Shown piece after piece: positions 1-11,276 of a stretch of 64,000 nt of DNA; position 1 is the first letter of the stretch; every line of letters starts with the position of its first letter. The stretch is from Siphonodentalium dalli (lineage: Eukaryota; Mollusca; Scaphopoda; Gadilida; Siphonodentaliidae): assembly GCA_032622095.1 (NCBI GenBank), contig CP136061.1, positions 237,816,609-237,880,608 of the forward strand. The letters run 5' to 3'. Under the pieces are notes generated by a model that ran no database searches, was not told the origin of the DNA, and worked only from the letters and a program-made list of their open reading frames with translations. A program made the translations under genes and the position numbers.

Positions 1-2300
1 ATCTTAACATAGATGACCAAATGCAGGGTGTTTATTATCAGTTCAGAAGATATGTGAGAAAGTTGCCGGACAGAGGTAAGTGAGTGTCATATGGGGTACG
101 TGCCGTTGACCTCAGATGACTTATATTAAAGGTGCAATAATAATTAGCAATAATAAGCGTTCATGATCAACTAAAACCCACACAGCTTCTTAAAAGATAG
201 AGCTAACCTTATCCGGAGAGTGTCATGTAATTGTTTATTTTTACCTTATATGAGGCTAATCATTAATTTAAATGACTTGAAGGCACCCTGGCAATTTAAT
301 TTATTCATTCTTTACCCGAGCAACGCCGAGTCCCAAGCTAAAGCTAGTACCTTATAAAAGACGGAGAACACGCAATACCGAGTATATAACAGCAATATAA
401 ATGCGAATTTTAACTCATGTAACCGAGAGCGTGAATACCTCACATAACAGAGGGGGTGCGCAAATGGGGCTATATATACTGCACAGCAGACGATGGGGAG
501 TTAGTATTGAGAAATTTCAATTCACATAATTATAATTCCATTGGGGCTATTCTCAGTCAGTTTTCGAATTACGCGCGCTTCTCTTTTTTTTCTCGCGCGC
601 ATCCACTGCAATGTTTGTTTACGTGAGCGCATGCATTTTTGGTAAACAAGTTTAGCTCAACTGGTTTCAAGTTAAAGTGAAGAAGTATGGAATACTGCGC
701 GGGTCATATTATTACTCTATATTTTGTTTTTATCAGGTGCAAAACGTTTTATCAACCTCCTCCTCCCCATCCGCCTCCTCTTAGGTGGGACGTCAGTTGT
801 TGTTTTTCTTAATTTTCATTTTCAGAAGTTGTTGTAGAATGTTTGGTTGTTGTTTGTTTGGTTATGTTGGACGTGTGGTTGTGTTGTATGTTTAAAGTTT
901 GTGTGGCGGTACAGCCTCCACTTTATTTGGTTATGAAAATTACACACGGTCGTAAAAGGATAATTTTAGTTTAGTTCATCTATCCACAACTTGCTCGTGG
1001 GTCATAAAATTACATGTATACGCAAAATGGCGCCATTTATCCAAAATATGGGTTCAATGTTAAATTTTAATCGCAACTGTAACCAACAAGAATCATCTGG
1101 TTACAACAAAAGTTTAAAAAAAATTGTCTTGGCAGTCGTGAGATATTTCAAAGCACTAATCAGCATACGCCAAACGGCACTTTATATTATTTTCTGTAAA
1201 TACGAAACGCTCTCTATATTTTGTTGAGCTCAATGTGGGCCGACCCTCCAAAATTCAAGAATGAAAATAAGTCAATCCTCAAAATAGACGTACTAGGCAG
1301 ACGTAATCCGTTTTCAGGTCTCTTTTAACGGACACAAAATGTAATAATTATGACATAACGGGGGGAGGGTAAGCTTTTGCCACGAATTCGTAACATAATT
1401 CCTATTAATACAGCTATCAGAAATCGACATGAGACTACTATCTGAGATGATGCACAAGCTCGCATCGATAAAAAAAAGGTAACAATGATACAACCATCAT
1501 ATATAATATCTACCACAGAAAACAATAAATGCATAAAATTGTGACAACATCGGATAAGTTTTCGATATTTGAGTTGAAACGGACACATCAAGCTGATTAA
1601 ACTAAAACAATTACGTTCGCGAATAACGAAATAAATCACAGCGCAAACGTCAAACGATTATCTGGTAACATTTTCTGTTTTATCCATTTTCAATATCAAT
1701 AGCATAACTGTATCTCAATGCACAAAATTAAAAAGTTAAATTGAAGATAGATTAAGAAAAAAAAATACTGATGAACATTACTGGAACTGACCCGAAAAAT
1801 ACATAAAAAATATGAAAAATGGTACCCCAGAGAATCACCTCATAACAACCGTATCATGAAGTTCGAACAGCTAGGCTACATTAGTATGGTAGTCGCCGAA
1901 CTACCTGTTCTTGTGACACCTCGGGTAATGAGAGCCCATACTAATATTTTTTCGACTCAACATATACCTTACAGTGTGAGATTGTCATACACCATAGTTG
2001 AGGCTAGATATGTAGCGCATCTGATAGGTGTTAGTACTGTGGTCACCGAAGGTGGTGCGTTTATGGTGGAACTAGAGATGGGCCTGTCCCAGATGGGACT
2101 GAGGTATACCCCTCGTATTCAACATGTTATTTTAATGTAGTAGCCATTAATTACTCTATATTGGGCACTGAAATTAAGTGAACAGGTAACCCTAAATCCC
2201 CTAAGCCCTAACACTAATCTTGAACCTCTTAACTCTTAATCCTAATCATAAAACCTATTGACTGACAAATGTAGGAATAAAAGCTCGGACAAAATTATGC
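1..2300. other. No recognisable gene
   Basis: AT-rich non-coding sequence. A short GC-rich hairpin is visible near 572-600 (GCGCGC words around a T-run). A 94-codon open frame at 1856-2140 (+) has no recognised motif, no splice signals fitting a gene model and no neighbours of its kind, so it is not called as a gene. Scattered CCCTAA-like words near 2190-2250 are not a tandem array. Confidence 0.6.
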
Positions 2301-2301
2301 A

Positions 2302-2540
2302 TTTTGAGAACATTTTCTAAGTCAAAAATGGGTATAACTTCACAGAAAAAGTCAGAGACTTCATAATTGGAGGTGCACATATTCTCGTGGTGTTAAACAT
2401 CTGTGCCAAGTTTAGATAAACATTTTCTAAGTCAAAAACGGGGGATAACTCCACAAAAACTTTGAGGGACCTCATAATCACAAGCGCAGAGGTTCCGATG
2501 GTAATAAATATATGTGCCAATTTACCAAAATTGTAGGAAA
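2302..2540. repeat. Two tandem copies of a ~120-bp repeat
   Basis: The phrase CATTTTCTAAGTCAAAAA begins at about 2308 and again at about 2430. In both copies it is followed by a related run (GGG..ATAACT.CACA.AAAA, then TCATAAT, then TGTGCCAA). The copies have diverged, and no open frame is conserved across them. Confidence 0.7.
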
Positions 2541-2577
2541 TATAAACAAGGCACATATATATAGCTTACATTGGTTT

Positions 2578-3660
2578 TCAGTGGAAACACTTCCAGGGTA
2601 TGGCAACTGAAATAAGGAAGTGGCCAGAATAGTATGTTGGCACAACATCCGTGAAATGTGGAGCTGATAAGTTGATATAAATGTTATCCAAATATCCTCC
2701 TTTGCGGTGCGTTGGAGTTGAGGTAGACAAACATGGTGAAAATCCGTAATAGCGAAGAAGCTTCTTAAATTTCAAAGATGCAGATGTTGTTGCTGACATG
2801 TTAATGTTGAAGTCTCCGATAATGAATGTGAGGAGTCCTTGTGGTAGCACTGCATGTGATAAATTTTCAAGTTCATGAAGAAATATGTTGTCCATAATTT
2901 TGGGGTTATGGTACACTGAAGCAACACATAATCTCAAAGATGGATCCATATGGCTAGTCAATATTCAATTCAATAGTTTTATTGCCTTCGTCAAGAAAAT
3001 TTATGACATACAAGACAAAATACAAAATACAAAATATAATATACATCACGCACGCGCCACCATAACGATCACACCACGCATCCTGACTTTCCAAAAATGA
3101 TCTGGGCCCCCACTGACTATCCCTTCCAGTGTCGTTTTGCGACACATGACAGCTGATAATCAGGTAGGGCCCAGTGCCATCACATGCGTACTTAAAACCA
3201 CCCACCACCACTAGCAATTCATTTTTAAATACAGTAATTGAATACGGATTACAATTATTGCTCTAAATATATATAGATACATATTATCATATTTTGAATT
3301 TGTACGGATTATCTTAGCTAATAGAAATATCTGATGTTGTGTGCTGACACTAGGTTGATGGTACTCCTTAAGGAGGAGCAGGTTATCGTGTAACAATGTA
3401 AGTAGGCCATCACTTCTGCGATTAGCAGGGTTGTCATGTCTCACATAATAATGTTCATCAAACTCATCCACCATATCACCTTGTTTCAGCCATGTTTCAA
3501 CAAAACATGTAACATGAGCATTTGTTGTGCAGCCCTGTTTACGTAGAGATTGATGGTGTGGTAGGAATTAATTAATATTGAAAAACTGAATCTTGAAATG
3601 TGTGTCAGGTAAGAATGTTGGATCAAGTGTTTCATATTTAACTGGCTGATATATTGATTT
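2578..3660 (-). pseudogene. Helentron endonuclease domain remnant
   Basis: Apurinic-type endonuclease (EEP fold) of the kind fused to the C-terminus of Helentron RepHel proteins. Reading down the minus strand, the frame gives FVETWLKQGD near 3480-3500, SDGLLTLLHDN near 3400 and GDFNIN near 2820. It then gives STPTHRKGGYLDNIYI and YYSGHFLI near 2620-2720. These match the ETWL, GDFN, LDNI and SDH blocks of the fold. In the last block the conserved Asp is Gly. The frame carries a stop near 3565 and is interrupted by a LINE tail at 2964-3207. It follows directly on a helicase remnant (3667-4135), which is why I assign it to a Helentron and not to a free-standing LINE. Confidence 0.75.
2964..3207 (-). 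mobile_element. 5'-truncated LINE/SINE tail nested in the Helentron
   Basis: Minus-strand element ending (left side) in an ATTCAATTCAATAG run, a (TTGAA)n-type 3' tail. The same tail type is seen at 31500 (+) and 50338 (-). It separates the two halves of the endonuclease frame. CTAGTCAAT on the left (about 2953) and CTAGCAAT on the right (about 3209) look like an imperfect target-site duplication. No coding capacity. Confidence 0.6.
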
Positions 3661-3666
3661 ATGCTT

Positions 3667-4135
3667 CATTCAGTCAATCTCGTTCAAAGCTTTGGTGTTC
3701 ACTTTAATCTTGTTTGAGCTCATCTCACCAAGTATCTGAAGTCCATTCAAATCCTTTGTCCGGCTAATTGCTGTGTAAAATTGACCACCACGGAACGAAC
3801 CTTTGCATGAAACTACAAGCTGGTCTTCAGTTTTTCCTTGCTCCTTGTAAATTGTAACCGCCCACGCCAAACAAAGATGAAACTGTGTTCTTTTTGTAGT
3901 TACCTTTGCATGCCTCCCGAGACGAATCTATACTTCCACCCGGGGTATTGGTGTTGAATGTTCAGCAGACAGAAGCAAGCGGGACTGCAGTCTGTGCTTT
4001 TTTCCAACTCTCACATCATTAAACTTTACAAGCATGTATTTTGGTTTGAATGTGTTGGTGTCCTGTGTTGGCTCCGGTTGAGGAAAAAATCATGTCACTA
4101 CACCAGTAGCAGAATTAAAGGCAATTTTGGTTAAG
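3667..4135 (-). pseudogene. Helentron PIF1-type helicase C-terminus, degraded
   Basis: Minus-strand frame with the end of a PIF1-family helicase: YMLVKFNDVRVGKK near 4030, AWAVTIYKEQGKT near 3840 (the conserved A..TIHK.QG motif V region), then QFYTAISRTKDLNGLQIL near 3750 (motif VI, which contains the arginine finger). It ends in IKVNTKALNEID and a stop. An in-frame stop near 3930 and another near 4085 show that it is dead. It is immediately followed on the same strand by the endonuclease remnant, the domain order of Helentron (Helitron2-type) RepHel-EN proteins. The Rep domain and most of the helicase are not visible upstream. Confidence 0.8.
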
Positions 4136-5189
4136 TTGAGAATTTATTGAAGATAGTATATGGTACTCCTTTATATTTTTGATAAATTGCGTTCATAGTA
4201 TACAACCATGTATTATCGTGATAAAGTCGAAATATTCGTGTTTCATCACTTGACCGAAGGCGACTATGACTACTATTTTAAAACGCGGACAATAGGATCT
4301 ACACATTTACCTAGTACTCTATGAATATGTCTCATACTGTTCAAAAGCAGTGAATTTTGACAGATTTGATGTTGTAGATATAAAAATAAATGATGATCGG
4401 TCACATACGTGAGACTGTTCTGAGTACACATATTTCTGCTTCTATTAAATGTCACAGATTCAATATATCCCTATCAAATCCTATTTGACTGTTTAATTTC
4501 ACATATATCACATGATTGAAGATAAGCGGTAGAGATGAAACTGCGTTATTTCTCTGTCTATGGGCGCCCAAAAAGTCCAGATTTAACCGTTCTATTAGAC
4601 CCTGCTTTCGCTTGCTCTGTCGCGAAATACATTAGAGATAATTCGTACATCTCTTATCCAAAGATTCCCTTATACTCTGAACTCTCTCTTCCACAAAATT
4701 GTAAATTTCATTCGAGTTTGTCAATTTTTGGCGTCATTTTGTGACAGATATACTACCGATATGGTTTACGACTAAGCATTGTTTGTGTTTAATTTATTTT
4801 ATTACTAATTGCGTATTTGTTGGTGCCCCTCCCACAGAAATTCGGATCTCTTCGATGCCAACATCATGGATGCCATCTTGAATTACAAAAAATATTATCA
4901 AAGCGGATTTTGGATTATTATGTTATAGATAATATATTCCTCTTCAAAACGGAATGAAAACCAACTTAGTCCAAATTTATTCTAGGTTGACCATCGTTTT
5001 TTAGTTGATCGAAAAGACTACATGTACTTTGGAAACATACAAGCACACGCGTAATCTCGCAGGTTTTCCTTACACAGTGTGTGGGAGGTAGGTGCGATAA
5101 ACATGAAATATAATGAATAATGAATGTCTTTTGTTAACCATGGATTTATATAATTAAATGAATGAATCGTGAATAGATGATGTCATGCA
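4136..5189. other. No recognisable gene
   Basis: AT-rich sequence between two minus-strand transposon remnants. Open frames here (for example 4273-4455 on the minus strand and 4535-4744 on the plus strand) are short and carry no motif I recognise. Part of it may be decayed Helentron or LINE sequence. Confidence 0.5.
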
Positions 5190-6745
5190 GTTGTAACTAA
5201 CATGCGTAGATATACTCCCCTGTCTTCACAATGTATGAGTAGACCAGGTACTTCAAATCATAGAGGTATGCATCTAATAATGTTTTGAATTCGCCAAGGG
5301 TCTCGACTTCGACGATGGAGCACGGTAATCTGTTCCACGGTGTAATCACCCTTTGTACAAAGAAATATTTTCCTATGTCTTTTTCTAATCTCACCATTTG
5401 TTAGTTCAGGCTATGTCCACGGTTATTTGCGCTTAACCCTTTACCCAACAAACCGGCCAAAACCGGCCAGATAAAGCTTCAACAGCGTAAAATATCTTCG
5501 GTCTGTCTCAATAGAACCATACAAATATGGATATCATTGGAACCGGCTCCTTGATCACATTGTGATAGTTACAGTTATGCCCTGTGCCAATGCATTCTCT
5601 TATATATGCGAGTCGACCATAGGTCGCCTCGCATATATAAGAGAATGCATTGGCCTAAAAAAACACTTTTTACCATTTTTTCTTACATTCTTTAACAATT
5701 TTATAATTTTTAATGTGTTAAGCCAATGCATTCTCTTATATATGCGAGGCGACCTATGGTCGACTCGCATATATAAGAGAATGCATTGGCACAGGGCCCT
5801 TCTGTTGGGTAAAGGGTTAAACCACCCTTGAAGAATTTGTCAGGGCTAAGATTGTACATCTGCTTCATTAGTTTGAATGTCCGCCGGGCCCCATCTGAAC
5901 AGTCTGTATTTTATGGACATCAAGTTCAGTTTTATAAGTCGGGTTTATAATCCATCTTTCTCAACTGCATGATTAGTTGTGTGGCTTTCCCTTCCACCCT
6001 CTCAATTGTCACGCACTGATATGAGAGGTGAGGTGCCCATGTTGTATTGCAATACTTAAGAACGAGCCTGACCATGCTAATGTACAATTTCCGAAACATA
6101 TTTGGCTCTAAAGATGTCAACGTTATGATTATTGTGTCCAATACTTTATACGCTTTGTTTCAGGTAACGTTGATATGGACGTCAAATTAAGTTTTTCATC
6201 AACATGAACTCCTATATTCTTTTTCCATGAACTGGCAAGTAAGGCATGGTTTGCAGGAACATCGGTCATAATATAACGGTTGTTTGGATTATTATGCCTA
6301 TGTGAACGACATGTGTTTTACTCGAGTTGAATTTCATTTGCCAATTCAAATGACCATTCGCTGACAGCGTTGATGTCAGCCTGTATGTCGTCGGTTTGTG
6401 GGTTGCCCATGATTTTAGTGTCATCCACTTTCCTCGTATGCATTTTGGCAGGTAGTTTATATAAATTATGAAAAGAATTTGTCCGGGAAAATAGCCTTGG
6501 CGCACCCCACTTGTTACAGGAGCCCATTCAGAGTATGAAGAATTTACCCGAAATCTTTACTCTCTGTCGTTCAGAAAAGTTTTTATCCATGTTAGAATAT
6601 ATAGGTTCTATTCTGTAGCGTGTTATTTCATTGACAAGTCGCACATGAGATACGGAATGAAAAGCTTTCCTGAAGTCAAGTTAAACTGTGTCTACAGGGG
6701 CATTTCCGTCTAGAAGTGATGTTAGATGGAGTGATGACATGGAGT
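5190..6745 (-). pseudogene. LINE reverse transcriptase remnant, split by a MITE
   Basis: C-terminal half of a non-LTR (CR1/Jockey-like) reverse transcriptase read on the minus strand. Visible blocks in order are LDFRKAFHSVSHVRLV near 6640-6690 (RT finger/palm motif), a PGQILFIIYINYLP-like block near 6450, and a DDTK catalytic-box relic near 6420. Further on come SEWSFELANEIQL near 6340, KLYISMVRLVLKYCNTTWAP near 6070, DGARRTFKLMKQMYN near 5880 and QRVITPWNRLPCSIVEVE near 5320. Several frameshifts and stops make it non-functional. The stretch between the last two blocks is interrupted by the TTAA MITE at 5433-5820. Confidence 0.8.
5433..5820 (-). mobile_element. TTAA palindrome MITE, copy A (388 bp)
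   Basis: Starts TTAACCCTTTACCCAACA and ends TGTTGGGTAAAGGGTTAA, giving 18-bp terminal inverted repeats that include TTAA. The CCCTTT start and TTAA ends fit a piggyBac-type element. The interior holds two copies of a ~67-bp palindrome (arms start CCAATGCATTCTCTTATATA) separated by an AT-rich spacer. Orientation is opposite to copies B-D, judged from the side carrying CCGGCCAAAACCGGCC. It sits inside the LINE reverse transcriptase remnant, which resumes on each side. Confidence 0.9.
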
Positions 6746-7191
6746 GAATATGTTGTTATTTTTGATATGGGAAACTACCGCATCACTAACAAAGGATTGC
6801 AGCACCTTACATAGAATGCAATAATTATTACGATGCAAGCAGCCGGTAATCTAATCAATCCATCTCATTGGTGTAAGTTACAACTTGGAACGTCAAATCA
6901 CATATTTGTGTATCGAACGGAAAATACGCACGACGTACGCGCCAGCATTGGTACGCGCCTGCTGACAAGTCCGTTATAATCCACTCTAATTGGGATCTCT
7001 CTGTCTGACACAGGAAGAAATTTTTCAACACAAGAAAAAATAAATGTACATGTATATAAGGATAAGTAGACTGTTTCTGAGTATCAATCTGTTAGGCTAA
7101 CTCTAACTTGTCGCCAATACGGACAACCACACAACATATACCTAAAATATCCAATTCTAGCAAATAGCTTGGCCCAAACAAAAGTTATATA
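6746..7191. other. No recognisable gene
   Basis: Non-coding stretch between the LINE remnant and the first TACTCAATCCGA MITE. I see no conserved motif in it. Confidence 0.5.
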
Positions 7192-7638
7192 TTAAAGATG
7201 CATAATCCGATTAAGCGCCCCTCAATTAATATTTATTTGGATTCGGGGATAAAACATATTTGATTCGAGTCGAGGAACCCACATATCAAAGCTCAGAGTT
7301 ATTACATACCGATTTTTGAAATCTATTATTTTTCACCATCGAGAATTATTAGTGGTCCAGTAAACAATCGACCAACCTACGGTCTCGAACAAAATTGAGG
7401 ATGAAGATGGATAACTCTAAAATCAAGAGGCTTTTTGTTGATAATAAGACAAAATTTCGTCGAACAAATATGTTGATAAACAACACGTTTCGTGCAATGT
7501 TATACTATAGTTGACAGTGGTTAGCATTATTTTTGGGCAATTACTCTATTCGGATAACTGAAGCGGCAATTCTAAAACTGATGTTGTTGTTGGAATCTGA
7601 TTATATGGGGATCATCGAATCGGATTGAGTACCTTTAA
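7192..7638 (-). mobile_element. TACTCAATCCGA MITE, copy 1
   Basis: Bounded by TTAAAGATGCATAATCCGA on the left and TCGGATTGAGTACCTTTAA on the right. The same element occurs at 8037-8473, 27362-27818, 28943-29430 and 61248-61715. Shared interior blocks include GATTTTAGAGTTATCCATCT, ACTCGAATCAAATA and an (AAC)n run. There is no coding capacity. TTAA at both termini suggests a TTAA-targeting transposase acting in trans; that is inference. Confidence 0.85.
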
Positions 7639-7689
7639 ACCGGTAATGAACCCTTTCTAAACGAAAGCAACATTGATGAGTAGTAGCTA

Positions 7690-8030
7690 ATAGGTGGTTT
7701 GTTGAACTTATTATCTAAACATTTCACTCAATAAATAGGGCTCCTTCTGCACTTTTATTTATATGTCGTCAGCTTTTACCACCCATGCATCCCTCCCAAT
7801 GAATAATGTATCATTCCAAAGTACACTTTTTAACTGACTGAGAACATTCATTTGGTATAGAAAGGGTTACTATCGACAAATTGATACCGCTGATACATTT
7901 AATTTGCCAAGCACTCATGCAAGCACTATACTAGATATATTTCTTTTCAGCCTATACACTGCCAAAGTACCCCTTCACCGCCCACATGACTTAACTTCAC
8001 CCCACTAATTCTTTTCCTTATTATGTCACT
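7690..8030. repeat. GTTCAACAAACGA interspersed repeat, copy 1
   Basis: Non-coding element with the phrase TTTGTTGAACTTATTATCTA, then CTTCTGCACTTTTATTTA and TACACTTTTTAACTG. It ends near TTTGGTATAGAAAGGG. Related copies lie at 21510-21745 and 23715-23945, and a fragment at 10735-10812. The family tends to carry a head-to-head inverted duplication of its GTTCAACAAACGA end. Confidence 0.7.
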
Positions 8031-8036
8031 CAACTT

Positions 8037-8473
8037 TTAAAGGTACTCAATCCGAATCGATGGTCCCAATATAATCAGATTCCAACAACAACAACAACAA
8101 CAATTTTTTTAAATACCGCTTCAGTTGTCAGAATCGATTAATTGCCCAAAAATAATGCTAACCACAGTCAACTATAGAATAAAATTGCCCAAATCCTGTT
8201 ATTTGTCAACATTTTGTTCAACGAAATTTTGCCGGTTTGTCAAATATCTGACACAAAAAAGCCACTTGATTTTAGAGTTATCCATCTTCATCCGCAATTC
8301 GACTTTTTACTGGGCCACAAAAAATTATCGGTGGTGAAAAATAATAGATATCAATATCTGATCACTCTAACCCACTTTAATGGGTGGGTTCCACGACTCG
8401 AATCAAATATTGTTTACCCCCGAAGCCAACGAATTATAATTTGCGAGCGTTAACTCGGATTATGCATCTTTAA
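8037..8473 (+). mobile_element. TACTCAATCCGA MITE, copy 2
   Basis: Begins TTAAAGGTACTCAATCCGA and ends GGATTATGCATCTTTAA. It lies in inverted orientation to copy 1, only 400 bp away, with a GTTCAACAAACGA repeat between them. The interior has an (AAC)n run near 8085. Open frames inside it (8125-8453) are shadows. Confidence 0.85.
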
Positions 8474-8834
8474 GTGATGTTAACACGAAATAAAATTGGC
8501 CGTGTGGACACCAGACGAGATGGCGTCCATCATGGCCGCCGCTTTCAGACAGGGCACTAAGTCAGTTTGATGCAAATTATGGCGAGAACAACTTGCAAAA
8601 TGTATACATATGCATGTATATTTATGAAACTAAGACATATTGCCACCTTTATCGAGCAAAATTGGCACTCCCCGTCCAAGATGGCCTCCAAAACTTCCGC
8701 CGGAAGTGGAAAATGTGTCGGTTTGTTTTTACTAATATCTTCTAGATCAGTTTCTCTGTGTTGGAACTGGTTGAAAATTATGACTTTATATTGTATTTCT
8801 TATGTTAATTGAGCATTAGCTAAAGAAATTTGCA

Positions 8835-9620
8835 ATTCTTGGGGTCCTAGGCCATTCCGATCCCCCAAGAATTCGATTTTACAGAACGCGGTATAAAATA
8901 TCACAAACATTCACAATCGGAATTCTTGTCACATTTCAACAAGAAATGAGCATAACTGTGTAATGTAAGTGAGGTATATCATTACCCATGAATGTTCCAA
9001 CTCATTGGAACCAAAATTGTTACTTTGGTGCAAAATGGCCACAAAAATTGTTGCCAAATTATATATTGAAAAAAATGGTAGATATTGACCCAGTGTGCCC
9101 TGGAAAATCACTTACAATTTGTGGTTGATGACTAAAAGTGGCTATTCTGCCTTCTATAGATTGAATACTAACATGCCTGATGCACCTTGGTTAAATGTTA
9201 CTATTGTAATCACTGATATTACCAGAACTATTTGATTATTCTGTCACAAACTTGACATAAATGTAACTATCTTTGGTACGAAAGGTGTTTATTGTTTTGA
9301 TCTATCTTAAATGTTTCACACTAATGTGTTTATAGACAAAATTACTCAAGATGGCTTCCAAGATGGCAACCAAATATGATAAAAAGTTAATTTATCATAC
9401 ATATCCCGAACATTATTCTCTGATGTTCCGAAAAGGTAGTATATTATGACTCACTTGGCTATTATACATGTTACTTAATCAACTGACAACTAAATGGTAT
9501 ATTCTGGTTGTCCCAGTTCCTTATGGGGCATGCCAAATTTGATTTTAGAGTTGCAGTATGGAATTTTGCCGAAAACCTCTTTTGTGATTCTGGCCTTATT
9601 TTGTGTTAAAGGAAATGGGA
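8835..9620 (-). repeat. Long interspersed repeat R, copy 1 (inverted)
   Basis: Matches, in reverse complement, the sequence at 63280-64000 and part of 11277-11990. Landmarks are TTTTACAGAACGCGGTATA near 8878, AGAAATGAGCATAACTGTGT near 8941, CAAAATTACTCAAGATGGCT near 9338 and GGGGCATGCCAAATTTGAT near 9525. No protein-coding signature. Length and termini are uncertain, so it may be the body of a larger non-autonomous element. Confidence 0.7.
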
Positions 9621-9719
9621 AGAACTTTGAAACCATAATCTGTGGCTACTCTGGCCCATTATGATAACAAATTATCAACTTGACGCAGGGTGGAGGTCAA
9701 ACTGGCGGCCAGTAGTTAC

Positions 9720-10430
9720 TGTATGGTTAGGTGAAAAGGTATAAATGGAGTTATTGTATTGTCGTGAATGATGTGAATATGTATACAAGGAGTGACTATA
9801 TGGTCGTGAGTGCGGTGTCCATGGTGAGATATATATGTATACAAGGAATGGATGTATGGCCGTATGTGGGATGAATATATATACAGGGAGTGTGTTTATG
9901 GGCATTGATGTGGTATATGGATATAATGAGAGTAGATACTTGTTGTGTTGTTTATGTATATATGGAGTATTTATGGTCATGGGTGGGATGTACATTTGTA
10001 GCTTGGGTGACTGTATTGTCACAAGTGGTGTATACAGGTATGTATACATGTATTGCCTGTTTGATCATAGGTGTGGTGTATGGATAAATAGTGAGTGGTT
10101 GTACGGCTATGTGTATAGGTGTACATGGAATCAGTGTACGGTCATGATTGAAGTGTATATGTATAAATGTAGTATAGCTTGTGTGTGGTTATTGCCTCAT
10201 TGGCGAGCTTATGTGTATATAGGGGGTACCCTTGTTGTAATGATGGGATATACACTTATATATGTCATGGATGTATTGTCATTGGTGGGTTTATAGGTAT
10301 ACAGGAAATAGCTGTATGCTTATAAATGGCCCGTATGGCCATTGGTGAGGTATATATATACAGGTGTATGGTCGATTGGTCATGTGTGGGGTGTAAGGGT
10401 ATACACAAGTGCGGCTGTATGATAGTGGGT
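9720..10430. repeat. Degenerate TGTATACA-rich minisatellite
   Basis: Strand-biased G/T-rich sequence in which GTATACAAGGA, TATGGTCGTG and GGGTGTGGTG-like words return about every 50-60 bp with many substitutions. It makes long open frames on both strands (9675-10049 minus, 9835-10296 plus), but their composition only mirrors the repeat. It lies between two inverted copies of repeat R. Confidence 0.65.
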
Positions 10431-10734
10431 ACATTTTCCAGGTTTTTACAGTATCATATATCTTATTGTTATTTTACTGTTCGTCACACAAAAAAAAGTT
10501 TTCACATTCTGCATTTACTTCCGTCGACTTTCTTAGAATGTAGAAGTTCAATGTATATGTGAAATCGATCATTGTAACTGAATAATACCATGTTTTGTTA
10601 TTAACCCGTCCTTCACCAACTGCAGTTTCCCACTCATATATAAAAGTATACATTGGAATTATATATTATTTGCGTTGAGGTCAGTTGAGGAGTTTACATG
10701 AATAATAAACAGATAACAACAGTGAATAACCAGT

Positions 10735-10812
10735 CCTATTTATTGGAAGAAAATGTTTAGATAATATATTAGTTCAACAAACGACCTGTGGTATTTAGTA
10801 TAGTAAGAAAGT
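10735..10812. repeat. GTTCAACAAACGA repeat, fragment
   Basis: TATTTATTGGAAGAAAATGT, then TTAGTTCAACAAACGACCTG and TTTAGTATAGTAAGAAAG match the end of the family at 21510-21745 and 23715-23945. It lies directly beside the orphan receptor exon and may have truncated it. Confidence 0.6.
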
Positions 10813-10827
10813 CAATCGCCCATAGAC

Positions 10828-10950
10828 AAATCTGTTGGAGATGTCAACTGATGGAACCCATATATCATCCATCCGTTGAATAAATGACTGGTGTATGTCC
10901 GATTCCGAAAGTGTGAGATTGGTCCAGTTCAATCGCTCATCGTACCAAAC
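10828..10950 (-). pseudogene. Orphan Cys-loop receptor exon (exon-4 equivalent)
   Basis: After a good acceptor (ATATTTTTCAG, reading minus) the frame opens in phase 0 with VWYDERLNWTNLTLSESD and continues to DDIWVPSVDISNR. This is the loop D to loop A stretch of a Cys-loop ligand-gated ion channel: W-x-D-x-R-L-x-W, then I-W-x-P, then S-N. It starts at the same codon position as exon 4 of the receptor at 23.4-58.5 kb (QWNDSRLEW...), so the two are homologous. An N-glycosylation site (NLT) is present. The only GT near the expected end is GTCTAT, a weak donor, and a repeat fragment follows within 20 bp. I found no partner exons, so it is either a truncated gene relic or one exon of a gene on the minus strand whose other exons I missed. 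Confidence 0.7.
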
Positions 10951-11276
10951 CTGAAAAATATACAAATATGTTTTGTATCGTCAATTAGAGTATGATAATA
11001 TGCACGATATGCGTGCGGCCCCGTTACAAGGGGAAAAAACCTTTCAGGAAATATTCAGGAAACTATATGGCTATTTAGGCCTAAAACATACATAATTGAT
11101 CACTCATGTAGACATTTTAGATGCGATCTAGATTTCCTTATTCCAATGGTTTAGACATCGGCCTTTGATAATATTGGCATATAATCTTGCATAATATAAT
11201 ACTGTAAACTATTCAATGTTATATGTCGCTGCAACAAAGCCGATGATTAAGAAGGCGCCCTATTCGTGAATTTTCA

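Noticed and set aside
1856-2140. 94-codon open frame on the plus strand
   Set aside because: Somewhat protein-like but without any recognised motif or gene structure. Possibly an old repeat.
2185-2255. Telomere-like CCCTAA words
   Set aside because: Only a few irregular copies with many interruptions. Not a tandem array.
5562-5831. Conserved-looking frame (ANAFSYICES..., IRECIGL) found at 5.6, 21.7, 31.6, 33.2 and 56.2 kb
   Set aside because: It is the translation of the palindrome module in MITEs. Conservation is at DNA level and the frame differs among copies.
9675-10296. 124- and 153-codon frames on opposite strands
   Set aside because: Composition (Tyr, Gly, Val, Met runs and its mirror) follows the TGTATAC-rich minisatellite. 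No motif.
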